Assembly: GCF_042887685.1 (NCBI RefSeq)
Contig: NZ_JBHVOS010000006.1
Location: 62,001-126,000 of the forward strand
Length of the DNA: 64,000 nucleotides
Direction: 5' to 3'
DNA from: Oerskovia sp042887685
GTDB lineage: Bacteria; Actinomycetota; Actinomycetes; Actinomycetales; Cellulomonadaceae
The notes under the pieces were generated by a model that saw only the letters and a list, made by a program, of their open reading frames with translations, did no database searches and was not told the DNA's origin. Within the stretch, counting starts at the first letter, position 1, and each line of letters opens with the position of its first letter. Made by a program: the position numbers and the translations under genes. Positions 42,545 to 50,730 of this stretch are shown here, piece after piece.

Positions 42545-42858
42545 ACGGGCCCGACGGCCCGAGCCGTCCCCGCCCGGGTGGTCGAGGACCAGTCGCTCCC
42601 AGGTGCAGAGCCGCGCGGTCGACGCCGCCTCCTGTGCCAGGAGCACCGCGCGCAGATGCTGCCCTGACGGAGCACGGACCCCCAGCCCTCCTCGGCGAGC
42701 ACGTCCAGGACGGCGCGGGACCGGGCGTCCGTCGAGCCGTCGTCGACCCCGAGGACCTGGTCGGGTGCGCGGGTCTGTCGCAGCACCGACTCGACGGCCT
42801 CACGCACAAGGTCTCCCTGGTCGAACCCGGTCACGACCACGCCCACGGTTGCTCGCAC
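42545..42858 (-). pseudogene. Remnant of a family 2 glycosyltransferase
   Basis: Minus-strand 42858 to about 42664 encodes TVGVVVTGFDQGDLVREAV, then SVLRQTRAPDQVLGVDDGST and an AVLDVLAEEGW stretch, the classic start of a GT2 glycosyltransferase including the DDGS nucleotide motif. After QxG the frame is no longer GT2-like. In another frame 42650-42545 continues with a plausible C-terminal stretch (LLAQEAASTARLCTWERLVL). About 200 residues of the catalytic domain are absent. The fragment fills the 400-base gap between abc-F and DUF4240 and has no functional start. Confidence 0.55.
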
Positions 42859-42930
42859 GCGACGATGCTGGCGGCCTCGCTCCCACGCTCGCCCGAGACC
42901 GTGTCGGTGGCACCCCCTACGTTCCCTGCC

Positions 42931-43554
42931 ATGGACCACGACACCTTCTGGCAGATCGTCGACGACGCACGGACCCGGGCAGGCCGAGGGGCCGACGACC
43001 GCGGCGCCGAGGACGACCCCCTCCCGGACGCCCTGACCGCCGTGCTCGTCGAGCGGCTGTCGCCCGACGAGATCCTCGCGTTCGCCGCCGTGTCCGACGA
43101 GGTGAGCACGGCGGCATATGCCTGGCCCGTGTGGGGCGCGGCGTACCTGATCGAGGGCGGGTGCAGCGACGACGGCTTCATGGACTTCCGCGACGGGCTC
43201 GTCCTCGCCGGGCGCGACGTCTTCACCCGGACGGTCGCGGACCCGGACTCGCTCGCGGAGCACCCGGTCGTCGTCGCCATGGCGAGCGACCAGGGCTGGT
43301 TCGGTTTCGAGTCGCTCGACTCGCTCGTGGGCGACGCCTGGACCAAGGCCACGGGGCGTGACGACGAGGACTACTACGAGGCCCGCGACACCGCCGCGCC
43401 GTCGGCGCCCGCGGCCACGGGCACGGGCACGGGCACCGACGGCAGCGAGACGCCGGTCGGCGCCTCGACCGACCCGGCCGGCGAGAGGTGGGACTTCGAC
43501 GACGAGGACGAGAACCGCCGTCGGCTCCCCCGGCTCGCGGCGCTCTTCGCCTGA
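42931..43554 (+). CDS. DUF4240 domain protein
   Basis: 207 residues. The opening MDHDTFWQIVDDAR and the ILAFAAVSDEVSTAAYAW with GAAYLIEGGCSDDGFMDFRD segments match the DUF4240 family, often found in toxin-immunity or stress loci but of unknown function. The C-terminal 55 residues are low-complexity (Thr/Gly/Asp-rich) ending DEDENRRRLPRLAALFA. ATG at 42931 starts the conserved block. No partner toxin is visible. Confidence 0.85.
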   Translation: MDHDTFWQIVDDARTRAGRGADDRGAEDDPLPDALTAVLVERLSPDEILAFAAVSDEVSTAAYAWPVWGAAYLIEGGCSDDGFMDFRDGLVLAGRDVFTRTVADPDSLAEHPVVVAMASDQGWFGFESLDSLVGDAWTKATGRDDEDYYEARDTAAPSAPAATGTGTGTDGSETPVGASTDPAGERWDFDDEDENRRRLPRLAALFA

Positions 43555-43602
43555 CGGACCCGACCGCCCGCGGGGTCCTCAGCCCGCCGCCGAGACTCCT
43601 TC

Positions 43603-43662
43603 TCAGCCGTCCTCGGGCGCCGTCAGCCGTCCTCGGTCAGCGTCAGTCGTCCTCGGGCGCCG
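43603..43662. repeat. Triplicated 20-bp unit spanning a stop codon
   Basis: TCAGCCGTCCTCGGGCGCCG at 43603, TCAGCCGTCCTCGGTCAGCG at 43623 and TCAGTCGTCCTCGGGCGCCG at 43643. The third contains the minus-strand stop codon (43643-43645) and last codons of the hypothetical gene. Confidence 0.85.
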
Positions 43663-44272
43663 GGAGCAGGCCTCCCAGGGCCGCGGCAGCGGCGCCCAGG
43701 ACGAGTCCCACCCGTAGGTGCGGTGCGCGCACCCCGCGGGCGCGCATGCGCTCGCCCCAGCGGTACGCGCCCTTCTCCCCGACGACGGCGAACGCGGTCG
43801 TGGCTCCGAGGAGGACGGCTGCCCCCACGGCGATCGCGACCTTTCCGCCCGGGGCGATCTCGACCGGTGTGAGGTCGTGCAGCGTGTTGTCGGGGACGTC
43901 GTCGGGCGTCTGCTCCCAGGGCGCCGACGTGCCAGGGAGGTCGGTGCCCTCGGTGCCCCGCAGGGCTCCACGGACCTTGCGCACCCCGTCGATCGCCTGG
44001 CGGCCCTCGCTGGTCTGCAGGAGCACCGCAGCCCCCACGACCCCGCAGGCGGTCTTGAGGAGCGCCCGGGTGCCGCGCCGTTCGACGAGGTCGGGCACGG
44101 TGTACCAGGCAGCCGTCATGAGCCCGTAGGCCGCTCCGGCCCGCGTGTCGAACGTCCATGGGCGGGTGGTCTCGGTCTGCTGCACCGGCATCGCTTCGTC
44201 CCTGCTGTGCATCGTCTGCACGCTCGTCCGTCCCTGAGGTCCGTCGGCCGGCTTCGCCGGCGCCGTGCTCAC
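43643..44272 (-). CDS. Hypothetical membrane protein
   Basis: 209 residues; unrecognised. The N-terminal 35 residues are polar. Then a hydrophobic segment (LLKTACGVVGAAVLLQ) is followed by a soluble stretch, and two further hydrophobic runs (KVAIAVGAAVLLGATTAF and RVGLVLGAAAAALGGLL) flank a basic loop YRWGERMRARG. It probably has two or three spans. The GTG start is uncertain. Divergent from the ketopantoate-reductase-like gene. The stop region is triplicated downstream (20-bp repeat). Confidence 0.7.
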   Translation of the reverse strand: MSTAPAKPADGPQGRTSVQTMHSRDEAMPVQQTETTRPWTFDTRAGAAYGLMTAAWYTVPDLVERRGTRALLKTACGVVGAAVLLQTSEGRQAIDGVRKVRGALRGTEGTDLPGTSAPWEQTPDDVPDNTLHDLTPVEIAPGGKVAIAVGAAVLLGATTAFAVVGEKGAYRWGERMRARGVRAPHLRVGLVLGAAAAALGGLLPAPEDD

Positions 44273-44432
44273 GGGCTGTCGTGAATCACCAACGAGGTGC
44301 CTGTCCGGTTCGTTCCACCTCCCGTCGTCCGAGGCCCGTCACGCGCAGGCGTCGCGGACCGGTGACCACTCTCACGCTCGCGGGGCGCACGTCTGCGACC
44401 GGCGCTGCCCGCACGTGTGGTCTCCTGGGGCG

Positions 44433-45356
44433 ATGAGCGACGGGACGACGGAGACCACGACGGTGCACGGCACGCTGCGGGAGGTCGCCGTGCTCGGCGC
44501 CGGAGGGGTCGGCGGCCTGGTCGGGGCGCTGCTGGCCCGCACCGGTGACGTGGCGGTGACGTTCGTGGCCCGCGACGAGACGGTGAGGTCCTTGCGAGAG
44601 CGCGGGCTGCGCGTCCGCAGCGAGCAGCTCGGTGACGTCGAGGTCGCCGTCCGGGCGACGGCACGCCTCGACGACCCGGTCGACGTGCTGCTCGTCGCGG
44701 TCAAGGCGACCGGCCTGAGGGACGCCCTCGACCGCGTCGCCCCCGAGGTGCTCGGGGACGCCGTGGTCGTGCCGCTGCTCAACGGCGTCGAGCACCTGGA
44801 CGTGCTGCGCGCCCGGTACGGCTCCGAGCGGGTCGTCCCTGCGGTGATCCGGGTCGAGGCGACGCGTGTCGCACCGGGAGAGATCGTGCACGGCAGCCCG
44901 TTCGTGGAGATCGACCTCGCCCCGGGTGACGCGCCGACGGACGCGGTCGACTCGGTGCGCGACCTCCTCGCGCGCGCCGGGATCACGGTGAGGCTGCGGG
45001 CCGACGAAGCCGCCCTGGTGTGGGCCAAGCTGTCGTTCCTGGCGCCGCTGGCCCTGCTCACGACCCGGCACCGCGCGACGATCGGCGAGGTGCGCACGGC
45101 TCACCGGGACGAGCTCGAGGCGCTGGTCGCCGAGGTCGCGGCCGTCGCGACGGCGTCGTGCGCCCCGTCGGACCCCGCGGCGTCGCTGACCCTGTACGAC
45201 CGGTTCCCCGCCGCTGCCCGCTCCTCGATGGAGCGCGACGCCGAGGCGGGACGACCGCTCGAGGTCGACGCGATCGGCGGCGCGGTGGTGCGTGCTGCCG
45301 AGCGCCACGGTGTCTCGGCGCCGCTCACGGCCCGGCTCGTCGCCGAGCTCTCCTGA
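44433..45356 (+). CDS. 2-dehydropantoate 2-reductase family protein
   Basis: 307 residues. ApbA/PanE-type fold: the nucleotide loop VAVLGAGGVGGLVGALLAR, then VLLVAVKATGLRDAL, VVPLLNGVEHLDVL and the helical C-terminal domain with LVWAKLSFLAPLALL (Lys corresponding to the catalytic position) and RSSMERDAEAGRPLEVD (the SSMxxD motif). The family includes ketopantoate reductase of pantothenate synthesis and other 2-oxoacid reductases. ATG at 44433 immediately precedes the Rossmann strand. Confidence 0.88.
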   Translation: MSDGTTETTTVHGTLREVAVLGAGGVGGLVGALLARTGDVAVTFVARDETVRSLRERGLRVRSEQLGDVEVAVRATARLDDPVDVLLVAVKATGLRDALDRVAPEVLGDAVVVPLLNGVEHLDVLRARYGSERVVPAVIRVEATRVAPGEIVHGSPFVEIDLAPGDAPTDAVDSVRDLLARAGITVRLRADEAALVWAKLSFLAPLALLTTRHRATIGEVRTAHRDELEALVAEVAAVATASCAPSDPAASLTLYDRFPAAARSSMERDAEAGRPLEVDAIGGAVVRAAERHGVSAPLTARLVAELS

Positions 45357-45377
45357 CGTCGCAGAGCTCTCCTGACG
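45345..45377. repeat. Duplicated 14-bp gene end, 19-bp period
   Basis: GAGCTCTCCTGACG occurs at 45345-45358, containing the stop codon of the reductase-like gene, and again at 45364-45377 in the untranslated DNA after it. Confidence 0.8.
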
Positions 45378-45406
45378 CTGCCGCCGTCACGCGCAGCGCG
45401 CCGCCG

Positions 45407-45856
45407 CTACCAGTCCGCAGGCACGACCCAGTGCCGGGGCGCGCGCTCGTGCTCCAGGAGCCTGCGCTGGGCGCGGCGGCAGTGCAGCGCGCGCTGCTCG
45501 GCGGTCAGCCCGTCGAGCCAGGCGAGGTACCGCCGCTCGAGGACCCGGAACCGCGCTCGTCCGAGGGCGAGCACGGTGATCGAGGCCAGCCAGTGGGCCG
45601 CGAGCATGGCGCCGAGCAGCAGCGCCGCCACGGGCAGCGAGAGGACCGGGTGGGCCTGCAGCCCGCACCACAGGACGACGATGACGGCACCGAGCTGGCT
45701 CACGCTCGCGGCGAGCAGCCACCCGCTGGTCAGGGGTCCGTGCAGACCGGCCCGGTCGCGCCGGCACGGGACGAAGGTCGACCGGTGCGCGTCCAGGGGC
45801 GGGTAGGTCTCGGGGACGTCGGCCTCGCTCGCGGGGGACCTCGCCATCTCGCTCAC
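45407..45856 (-). CDS. Unknown membrane protein, last gene of the nar-moa operon
   Basis: 149 residues, unrecognised. A hydrophilic N-terminus with cysteine is followed by two hydrophobic spans (WLLAASVSQLGAVIVVLWC and SLPVAALLLGAMLAAHWLA). The cytoplasmic tail is rich in Arg (FRVLERRYLAWLDGLTAEQ) and ends HWVVPADW. Its ATG overlaps the moaD stop (ATGA), the final link in an uninterrupted minus-strand gene chain from narG. Could assist membrane assembly of the nitrate reductase, but this is only positional inference. Confidence 0.72.
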   Translation of the reverse strand: MSEMARSPASEADVPETYPPLDAHRSTFVPCRRDRAGLHGPLTSGWLLAASVSQLGAVIVVLWCGLQAHPVLSLPVAALLLGAMLAAHWLASITVLALGRARFRVLERRYLAWLDGLTAEQRALHCRRAQRRLLEHERAPRHWVVPADW

Positions 45857-46107
45857 CCGCCGGCGAAGGGTGGGAGGACGTCGATCGTCACCGGGCCGGC
45901 GACGGGGGCGGCCGCGGACTCGGGGCGCAGCGCACGGCCGTCCTGCAGGTAGGAGCAGACGACCTGGACGCGCCGCATCGGCTCGCCGTGCCGACGCGCG
46001 CTGACGCGGAGCGCAGCGGCGGGGCTCTCGGTCTCGATCACCTCCTCGTCGAGGCCGTTCGCCGCGGCGCGGGCCGCGGCGTAGTAGCGCAGGGTGATGG
46101 CGGGCAT
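45853..46107 (-). CDS. moaD: MoaD, small subunit of molybdopterin synthase
   Basis: 84 residues. A ubiquitin-like protein that carries the thiocarboxylate sulfur used to make molybdopterin. TLRYYAAARAAAN starts the beta-grasp fold and the chain ends DVLPPFAGG with the required Gly-Gly C-terminus. ATG at 46107 has AAGGAG upstream. Between moaA and the unknown membrane gene; the cofactor supports the nitrate reductase encoded just upstream. Confidence 0.93.
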   Translation of the reverse strand: MPAITLRYYAAARAAANGLDEEVIETESPAAALRVSARRHGEPMRRVQVVCSYLQDGRALRPESAAAPVAGPVTIDVLPPFAGG

Positions 46108-46154
46108 CTCGTCACTCCTTGTCGTGCGGGGTTCGGTGCGGTCTCGGGCGGGAC

Positions 46155-47306
46155 CTATCCCCCGATCGCGGACATGCCGCGCTCGGGCTGGCGGAAGCGG
46201 GCGCTGCCGATGGTGTGCCCGGCGGCCTTGGTGCGGACCGCGAGGCCGAGCGCTGCCGCGATGCGGTCGTCGTCGGCTCCTGCGCGCAGGAGCGTCCGCA
46301 GGTCGGTCTCCTCGCGCGCGAACAGGCAGCTGCGGAGCTGACCGTCGGACGTGAGGCGGATCCTGTCGCACGCCCCGCAGAAGGGCCGGGTCACCGACGC
46401 GACGATGCCGACGACCGCGTCGGTGCTGTCGACGGTCCACCGCTCGGCCGGGGCGGCCCCGCGTGTCGGTACGGGTTCCAGGTCGAACGCTCCGCTGAGC
46501 GACGCGAGCACCTCGTCGGCCGTGACCATGCCCTCGCGGGTCCAGGTCCGGCCGGCGTCGAGCGGCATCTGCTCGATGAACCGCAGCTCGTACCCGCGGT
46601 CGAGCGCGAACCGCAGCAGGTCGACGGTCTCGTCGTCGTTGACGCCTCGCACGAGGACGGCGTTGAGCTTGGTCCCGGTGAAGCCGGCGCGGTCGGCGGC
46701 CGCGAGCCCGTCGAGGGCCTGATCGAGGCGGTCGCGCCGGGTCAGCGTCGCGTACCGGTCGCGCCGCAGGGTGTCGAGCGACATGTTGAGCCGGCCGAGT
46801 CCCGCGTCGCGCAGCGGACCCGCGAGCGCCGGCAGCCGCAGACCGTTGGTGGTCATCGACACTTCGGGGGCGCCGGGGAGCGCGGCGAGCCCGGCGACGA
46901 TCTCGACGATGTCGGGGCGCAGGAGCGGCTCGCCGCCCGTGAGGCGGATCTCCTCGATGCCGTGCCGGACCGCGACGGCCGCGACGCGGGTCGTCTCGGC
47001 GACCGTGAGGAGCTCGTCGGAGGGCAGCCACGGCATGCCCTCGGCGGGCATGCAGTAGGTGCATCGCAGGGAGCATCGGTCGGTCAGGGAGATCCGCAGG
47101 TCGCGGTGGCGCCGCCCGAACCGGTCGACGAGGCCGGGGGCGTCCAGTCGGTCCGTGCCCGACGGCGTCGCGCGCCGAGGCGACCGACCTCCCGTCGGCG
47201 TCGCGCGCCCGGGGAGCGCACGGCCGGACGCGACGCGCTCGGCGGGGGCGGCGCCGTCGGGCAGGAGGTCCTTGACCGTCCGCTCGACCGGGGGCGCGAC
47301 GCTCAC
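46155..47306 (-). CDS. moaA: MoaA, GTP 3',8-cyclase (radical SAM)
   Basis: 383 residues. First enzyme of molybdenum cofactor synthesis. An arginine-rich extension of about 55 residues precedes the radical SAM cluster motif DRCSLRCTYCMPAEGM (CxxxCxxC). Later LTGGEPLLRPDI and LNMSLDTL follow, then the C-terminal cluster CGACDRIRLTSDGQLRSC. The end is MSAIGG, with the terminal Gly-Gly used in activation. GTG at 47306 overlaps the moaE stop. The extension could contain a later true start. Confidence 0.95.
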   Translation of the reverse strand: MSVAPPVERTVKDLLPDGAAPAERVASGRALPGRATPTGGRSPRRATPSGTDRLDAPGLVDRFGRRHRDLRISLTDRCSLRCTYCMPAEGMPWLPSDELLTVAETTRVAAVAVRHGIEEIRLTGGEPLLRPDIVEIVAGLAALPGAPEVSMTTNGLRLPALAGPLRDAGLGRLNMSLDTLRRDRYATLTRRDRLDQALDGLAAADRAGFTGTKLNAVLVRGVNDDETVDLLRFALDRGYELRFIEQMPLDAGRTWTREGMVTADEVLASLSGAFDLEPVPTRGAAPAERWTVDSTDAVVGIVASVTRPFCGACDRIRLTSDGQLRSCLFAREETDLRTLLRAGADDDRIAAALGLAVRTKAAGHTIGSARFRQPERGMSAIGG

Positions 47307-47740
47307 AGCGCCCCGACCCACTCGTGCGTGCCGTCGGCGAAGACCTGGCGCTTCCACACGGGCAGCGCCGCCTTGATCTCCTCGACCAGCTCGCCGCACG
47401 CCGCGAAGGCCTGGGCCCGGTGGGCCGAGGACACGGCTGCGACGAGCGCGACGTCCCCGACCGCGAGGTCCCCGACGCGGTGGGACACCGCGACCCGGAC
47501 CGCGCCCGAGCGGGCCGCGACGCGCGCCGCGATCTCGCCGATGAGGCGGTCCGCGTCGGGGTGGGCCTCGTACGTGAGGGCGGTGACGGACCGGCCGGCG
47601 TCGTGGTCGCGCACGATGCCCGCGAAGGTCACGACGGCCCCGGCGTGCGCGGACGCCACCGCCTGCTCGTGCTCGGCCACGTCGAGGACGTCCTCCCCCA
47701 CGCCTGCGAGCGCCACGCGTACGTCCGGGACCGCGCTCAT
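47303..47740 (-). CDS. moaE: MoaE, large subunit of molybdopterin synthase
   Basis: 145 residues. Family features: GAVVTFAGIVRDHDAGRSV, then LTYEAHPDA, HRVGDLAVGDVALVAAVSSAHR and active-site lysines in EEIKAALPVWKRQVF, ending HEWVGAL. Transfers sulfur from MoaD to precursor Z. ATG overlaps the narI stop (ATGA), so moa genes belong to the nitrate reductase operon. Confidence 0.95.
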   Translation of the reverse strand: MSAVPDVRVALAGVGEDVLDVAEHEQAVASAHAGAVVTFAGIVRDHDAGRSVTALTYEAHPDADRLIGEIAARVAARSGAVRVAVSHRVGDLAVGDVALVAAVSSAHRAQAFAACGELVEEIKAALPVWKRQVFADGTHEWVGAL

Positions 47741-48444
47741 GCGCGCACCTTGCCCCGCCCCGCGGTCGCGGAGCGCTGCCGGTAGACGACGTACGGCCGG
47801 GCCAGGTAGGCGATGGGCACGGACCAGACGTGCACGAGCCGCGTGAAGGGCCAGATCGCGAGGAGCAGGCACGCGAGCACCGCGTGCCAGCCGTAGACCG
47901 CGGGTGCGGAGGAGATGAGCGACGGGTCGGGCTGGAGCACGAAGAGCTGGCGGAACCAGACCGAGACCGTGCCGCGGTACTCGTAGCCCGAGCCGAACAC
48001 GTTGATCGCGACGGTCTGCCACATGCCGACCGCGATCTCGACCGTGAGCAGGAGGTACAGGACCCGGTCCATGGGGGTCGTGACGATGCGGATGCGGTCG
48101 GAGACGTAGAAGCGGCGCAGCAGCAGGATCACGAGGCCCGCGCACAGCAGCACGCCTGCGACCGTCCCGGCCGCGACCGCGACGACGTGGTAGGTGTGGT
48201 CGGAGATCCCGAGGGCCTGGGTCCACGAGGTCGGGATCAGCAGCCCGGCGGCGTGGCCGAGGATCGCGAACAGCGCCCCGAAGTGGAACAGGGGCGAGCC
48301 CCAGGCGAGCCAGCGCTTCTCGAGCACCTGGCTCGTGCGGGTCGTCCAGCCGAACTGGTCGTTGCGGTACCTCCACACGTGCCCGACGACGAAGATCGCG
48401 AGGCAGACGTACGGCAGCACCACGAAGAGGAGGGTGTCCCACAT
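47737..48444 (-). CDS. narI: NarI, respiratory nitrate reductase gamma subunit (cytochrome b)
   Basis: 235 residues with about five membrane spans (LLFVVLPYVCLAIFVVGHVW first). Histidines in GHVWRY, FHFGALFAILGHAAGL, YHVVAVAAGTVAGV and YGWHAVLACLLLAIWPFTRLVH are placed to bind two haems and pass quinol electrons to NarH. A basic C-terminus follows. It lies three bases after narJ. Confidence 0.96.
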   Translation of the reverse strand: MWDTLLFVVLPYVCLAIFVVGHVWRYRNDQFGWTTRTSQVLEKRWLAWGSPLFHFGALFAILGHAAGLLIPTSWTQALGISDHTYHVVAVAAGTVAGVLLCAGLVILLLRRFYVSDRIRIVTTPMDRVLYLLLTVEIAVGMWQTVAINVFGSGYEYRGTVSVWFRQLFVLQPDPSLISSAPAVYGWHAVLACLLLAIWPFTRLVHVWSVPIAYLARPYVVYRQRSATAGRGKVRA

Positions 48445-48447
48445 GAG

Positions 48448-49206
48448 TCAGCGTCCTTCCGGGGCGCAGGTGAATTCCGGGGGGCCGAAGGGCGCGCCGG
48501 GCGTGTCGGTCCAGCTCGCTCCCCCGTAGGGCGTCGAGGCGATCTCGAGCCCCGCGTCGTCGCTGGGCGGGCCGGTCAGCGCGAGCTGGTCGACCTCGCC
48601 GCGCTGGCGCTCGGACACGGGCCCCAGGAGGTCGCTCACGGCCTCGAGGACCTCGCGGTAGTGCGAGCCGCGGTCGGCGAGCGAGCGGCGGATGAGCTCG
48701 ATCCCGCCGCGGTGGGTCCGCAGCGGCGCCTCGCCCGCCCCGGTCCCGGCGCGCGAGGCGAACTCGAGCACCATGGGCAGGTAGTCGGGGAGCTCGGCGT
48801 CGTCGGGCGCGAAGCCGCACGCGCGGTAGCGCTGCTTGAGGGCGAGGAGCGCCATGCCGCGCTGGCGCGTGTCGCCGTGCAGGTAGTAGCTGAGGAACAG
48901 CGACGACTTGCGGCGCAGGTCGAACGTCTCGACGTAGTGGGCCCGCGCAGCGCGCGGCTCGAGCCGGGAGTGCTGCGCCCAGAAGGCGCGCAGGTGCGCC
49001 GCGGGGGCCGAGTCGGGCAGGGCCGCGACGGCAGCGCCGAGCTCGTCGGCGTCGGCGTACCAGGCGTCGTCGGGGTAGGCCAGCAGGAGGCTGGCGAGCG
49101 CGAGGACGTCGGCCCGGGCGGGCACCTCGACGAGGTCCTTGCGCCGCGAGCGCCGCAGGAGCGGGATGATCGCGCGCCTGCCCGACGGCGGAGCCTGGGT
49201 CGTCAT
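48448..49206 (-). CDS. narJ: NarJ, nitrate reductase assembly chaperone
   Basis: 252 residues. TorD/NarJ-type helical chaperone that holds NarG until the Mo cofactor is inserted. It has LASLLLAYPDDAWY and ETFDLRRKSSLFLSYYLHGD, then LPDYLPMVLEFAS (the conserved PDYLPxxLE) and a disordered Gly/Pro-rich tail. Start ATG overlaps the narH stop (ATGA). Confidence 0.95.
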   Translation of the reverse strand: MTTQAPPSGRRAIIPLLRRSRRKDLVEVPARADVLALASLLLAYPDDAWYADADELGAAVAALPDSAPAAHLRAFWAQHSRLEPRAARAHYVETFDLRRKSSLFLSYYLHGDTRQRGMALLALKQRYRACGFAPDDAELPDYLPMVLEFASRAGTGAGEAPLRTHRGGIELIRRSLADRGSHYREVLEAVSDLLGPVSERQRGEVDQLALTGPPSDDAGLEIASTPYGGASWTDTPGAPFGPPEFTCAPEGR

Positions 49207-50729
49207 GACGGCCTCCGGACCTGCAGGGGCACCGAGACGGGGCCGCCGCGCGTGGACGCCGCGCTCATGCCCGGTCCGCCCGGGTTGTCGAGCGAGCAGC
49301 CCGAGGCCCACGACGCCATCTCGGCCGCGTCCTCCTTGTGCGCCGCGGGGATCACGTACCGGTCCTCCATCTTGGCGATGGCCAGGAGCCGGTAGAGCTC
49401 CTCGACGTCCTCGGCCGTGTACCCGACCTGGGCGAGCAGCGCCTCGTCGACCTCCCCGTCGAGCGTGCGGCGGCGCATGTGGCTGCGCATGGCCGCGAGC
49501 TTCATGAGGACGCCCGCGACGACGTCGACGTCCCCGGCCGAGAAGAGGCTCGCGAGGTACTCGAGCGGGATGCGCAGCGACGCGATGGTGTGGAACACGT
49601 CGTCGGCGTCGGCGTCGTCCTTGCCGAGCTCGGTCGTGACGTCCAGGACGGGCGAGAGCGGCGGCACGTACCAGACCATGGGCATGGTGCGGTACTCGGG
49701 GTGCAGCGGCAGCGCGACCTTGAACTTCTGGATGAGCTTCCAGATGGGCGAGCGCTGGGCTGCGCCGATCCAGTCCTCGGCGATGCCCGCCGCCCTCGCC
49801 GCCGCGATCACCTCGGGGTCCGTGGGGTCGAGGAAGACCGAGCGCTGCGCGTCGAGCAGGTCCTTCGGGTCCTCGACGGACGCGGCGGCCTCGACGGCGT
49901 CGGCGTCGTAGAGCACGAGGCCGATGTACCGCAGGCGGCCGACGCACGTCTCGGCGCACACGGTCGGCTGCCCAGCCTCGATGCGCGGGAAGCAGAACGT
50001 GCACTTCTCGGCCTTGCCCGTCTGGTGGTTGACGTAGACCTTCTTGTAGGGGCACGCCGAGACGCACATGCGCCACCCGCGGCACGCGTCCTGGTCGACG
50101 AGCACGATGCCGTCCTCGACCCGCTTGTACATGGCCGACGACGGGCAGGCCGAGACGCACGCAGGGTTGAGGCAGTGCTCGCAGATCCGGGGCAGGTGGA
50201 ACATGAACGTCTGCTCGAACGAGAGCTGGACCTTGTCGACCATCGAGGCCAGGTTGGGGTCCTTCGACGCGATCTGGGGTGAGCCGCCCAGATCGTCGTC
50301 CCAGTTGGGCCCCCACGTGATCTTCATGTCCTTGCCCGTGATCGCGCTCTTGGGGCGCGCAACCGGGATCTGCGGCGAGTTCGCCGGTGCGGAGATCAGC
50401 TGGTCGAAGTCGTACGTCGCGGGCTCGTAGTAGTCGTCGAGCCCCGGCAGGTCCGGGTTCGCGAAGATCGACGCGAGGCGGCGCAGCCGTCCCCCCGAGC
50501 GGAGCCGGAGCCGTCCCTTGCGGTCGAGCTCCCACCCGCCGTGCCAGCGGTCCTGGTCCTCGTACCCGCGCGGGTACCCCGTCCCGGGCTTGGTCTCCAC
50601 GTTGTTGAACCACACGTACTCGACGCCGTCGCGGTTGGTCCACGTCTGCTTGCACGTGACCGAGCACGTGTGGCACCCGATGCACTTGTCGAGGTTCATG
50701 ACCATCGCCACCTGCGACATGACCCGCAT
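49203..50729 (-). CDS. narH: NarH, nitrate reductase beta subunit (iron-sulfur)
   Basis: 508 residues. Carries three [4Fe-4S] and one [3Fe-4S] clusters. Cysteine motifs are CIGCHTCSVTCKQTW, CEHCLNPACVSACPSSAM, CRGWRMCVSACPYKK (Trp in place of one Cys, as in the [3Fe-4S] site) and CTFCFPRIEAGQPTVCAETC. It connects NarI to NarG at the inner face of the membrane. One base separates it from narG. Confidence 0.97.
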   Translation of the reverse strand: MRVMSQVAMVMNLDKCIGCHTCSVTCKQTWTNRDGVEYVWFNNVETKPGTGYPRGYEDQDRWHGGWELDRKGRLRLRSGGRLRRLASIFANPDLPGLDDYYEPATYDFDQLISAPANSPQIPVARPKSAITGKDMKITWGPNWDDDLGGSPQIASKDPNLASMVDKVQLSFEQTFMFHLPRICEHCLNPACVSACPSSAMYKRVEDGIVLVDQDACRGWRMCVSACPYKKVYVNHQTGKAEKCTFCFPRIEAGQPTVCAETCVGRLRYIGLVLYDADAVEAAASVEDPKDLLDAQRSVFLDPTDPEVIAAARAAGIAEDWIGAAQRSPIWKLIQKFKVALPLHPEYRTMPMVWYVPPLSPVLDVTTELGKDDADADDVFHTIASLRIPLEYLASLFSAGDVDVVAGVLMKLAAMRSHMRRRTLDGEVDEALLAQVGYTAEDVEELYRLLAIAKMEDRYVIPAAHKEDAAEMASWASGCSLDNPGGPGMSAASTRGGPVSVPLQVRRPS

Positions 50730-50730
50730 C

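Noticed and set aside
42931..43554. DUF4240 gene as immunity partner of a toxin
   Set aside because: No toxin-like gene is visible on either side.
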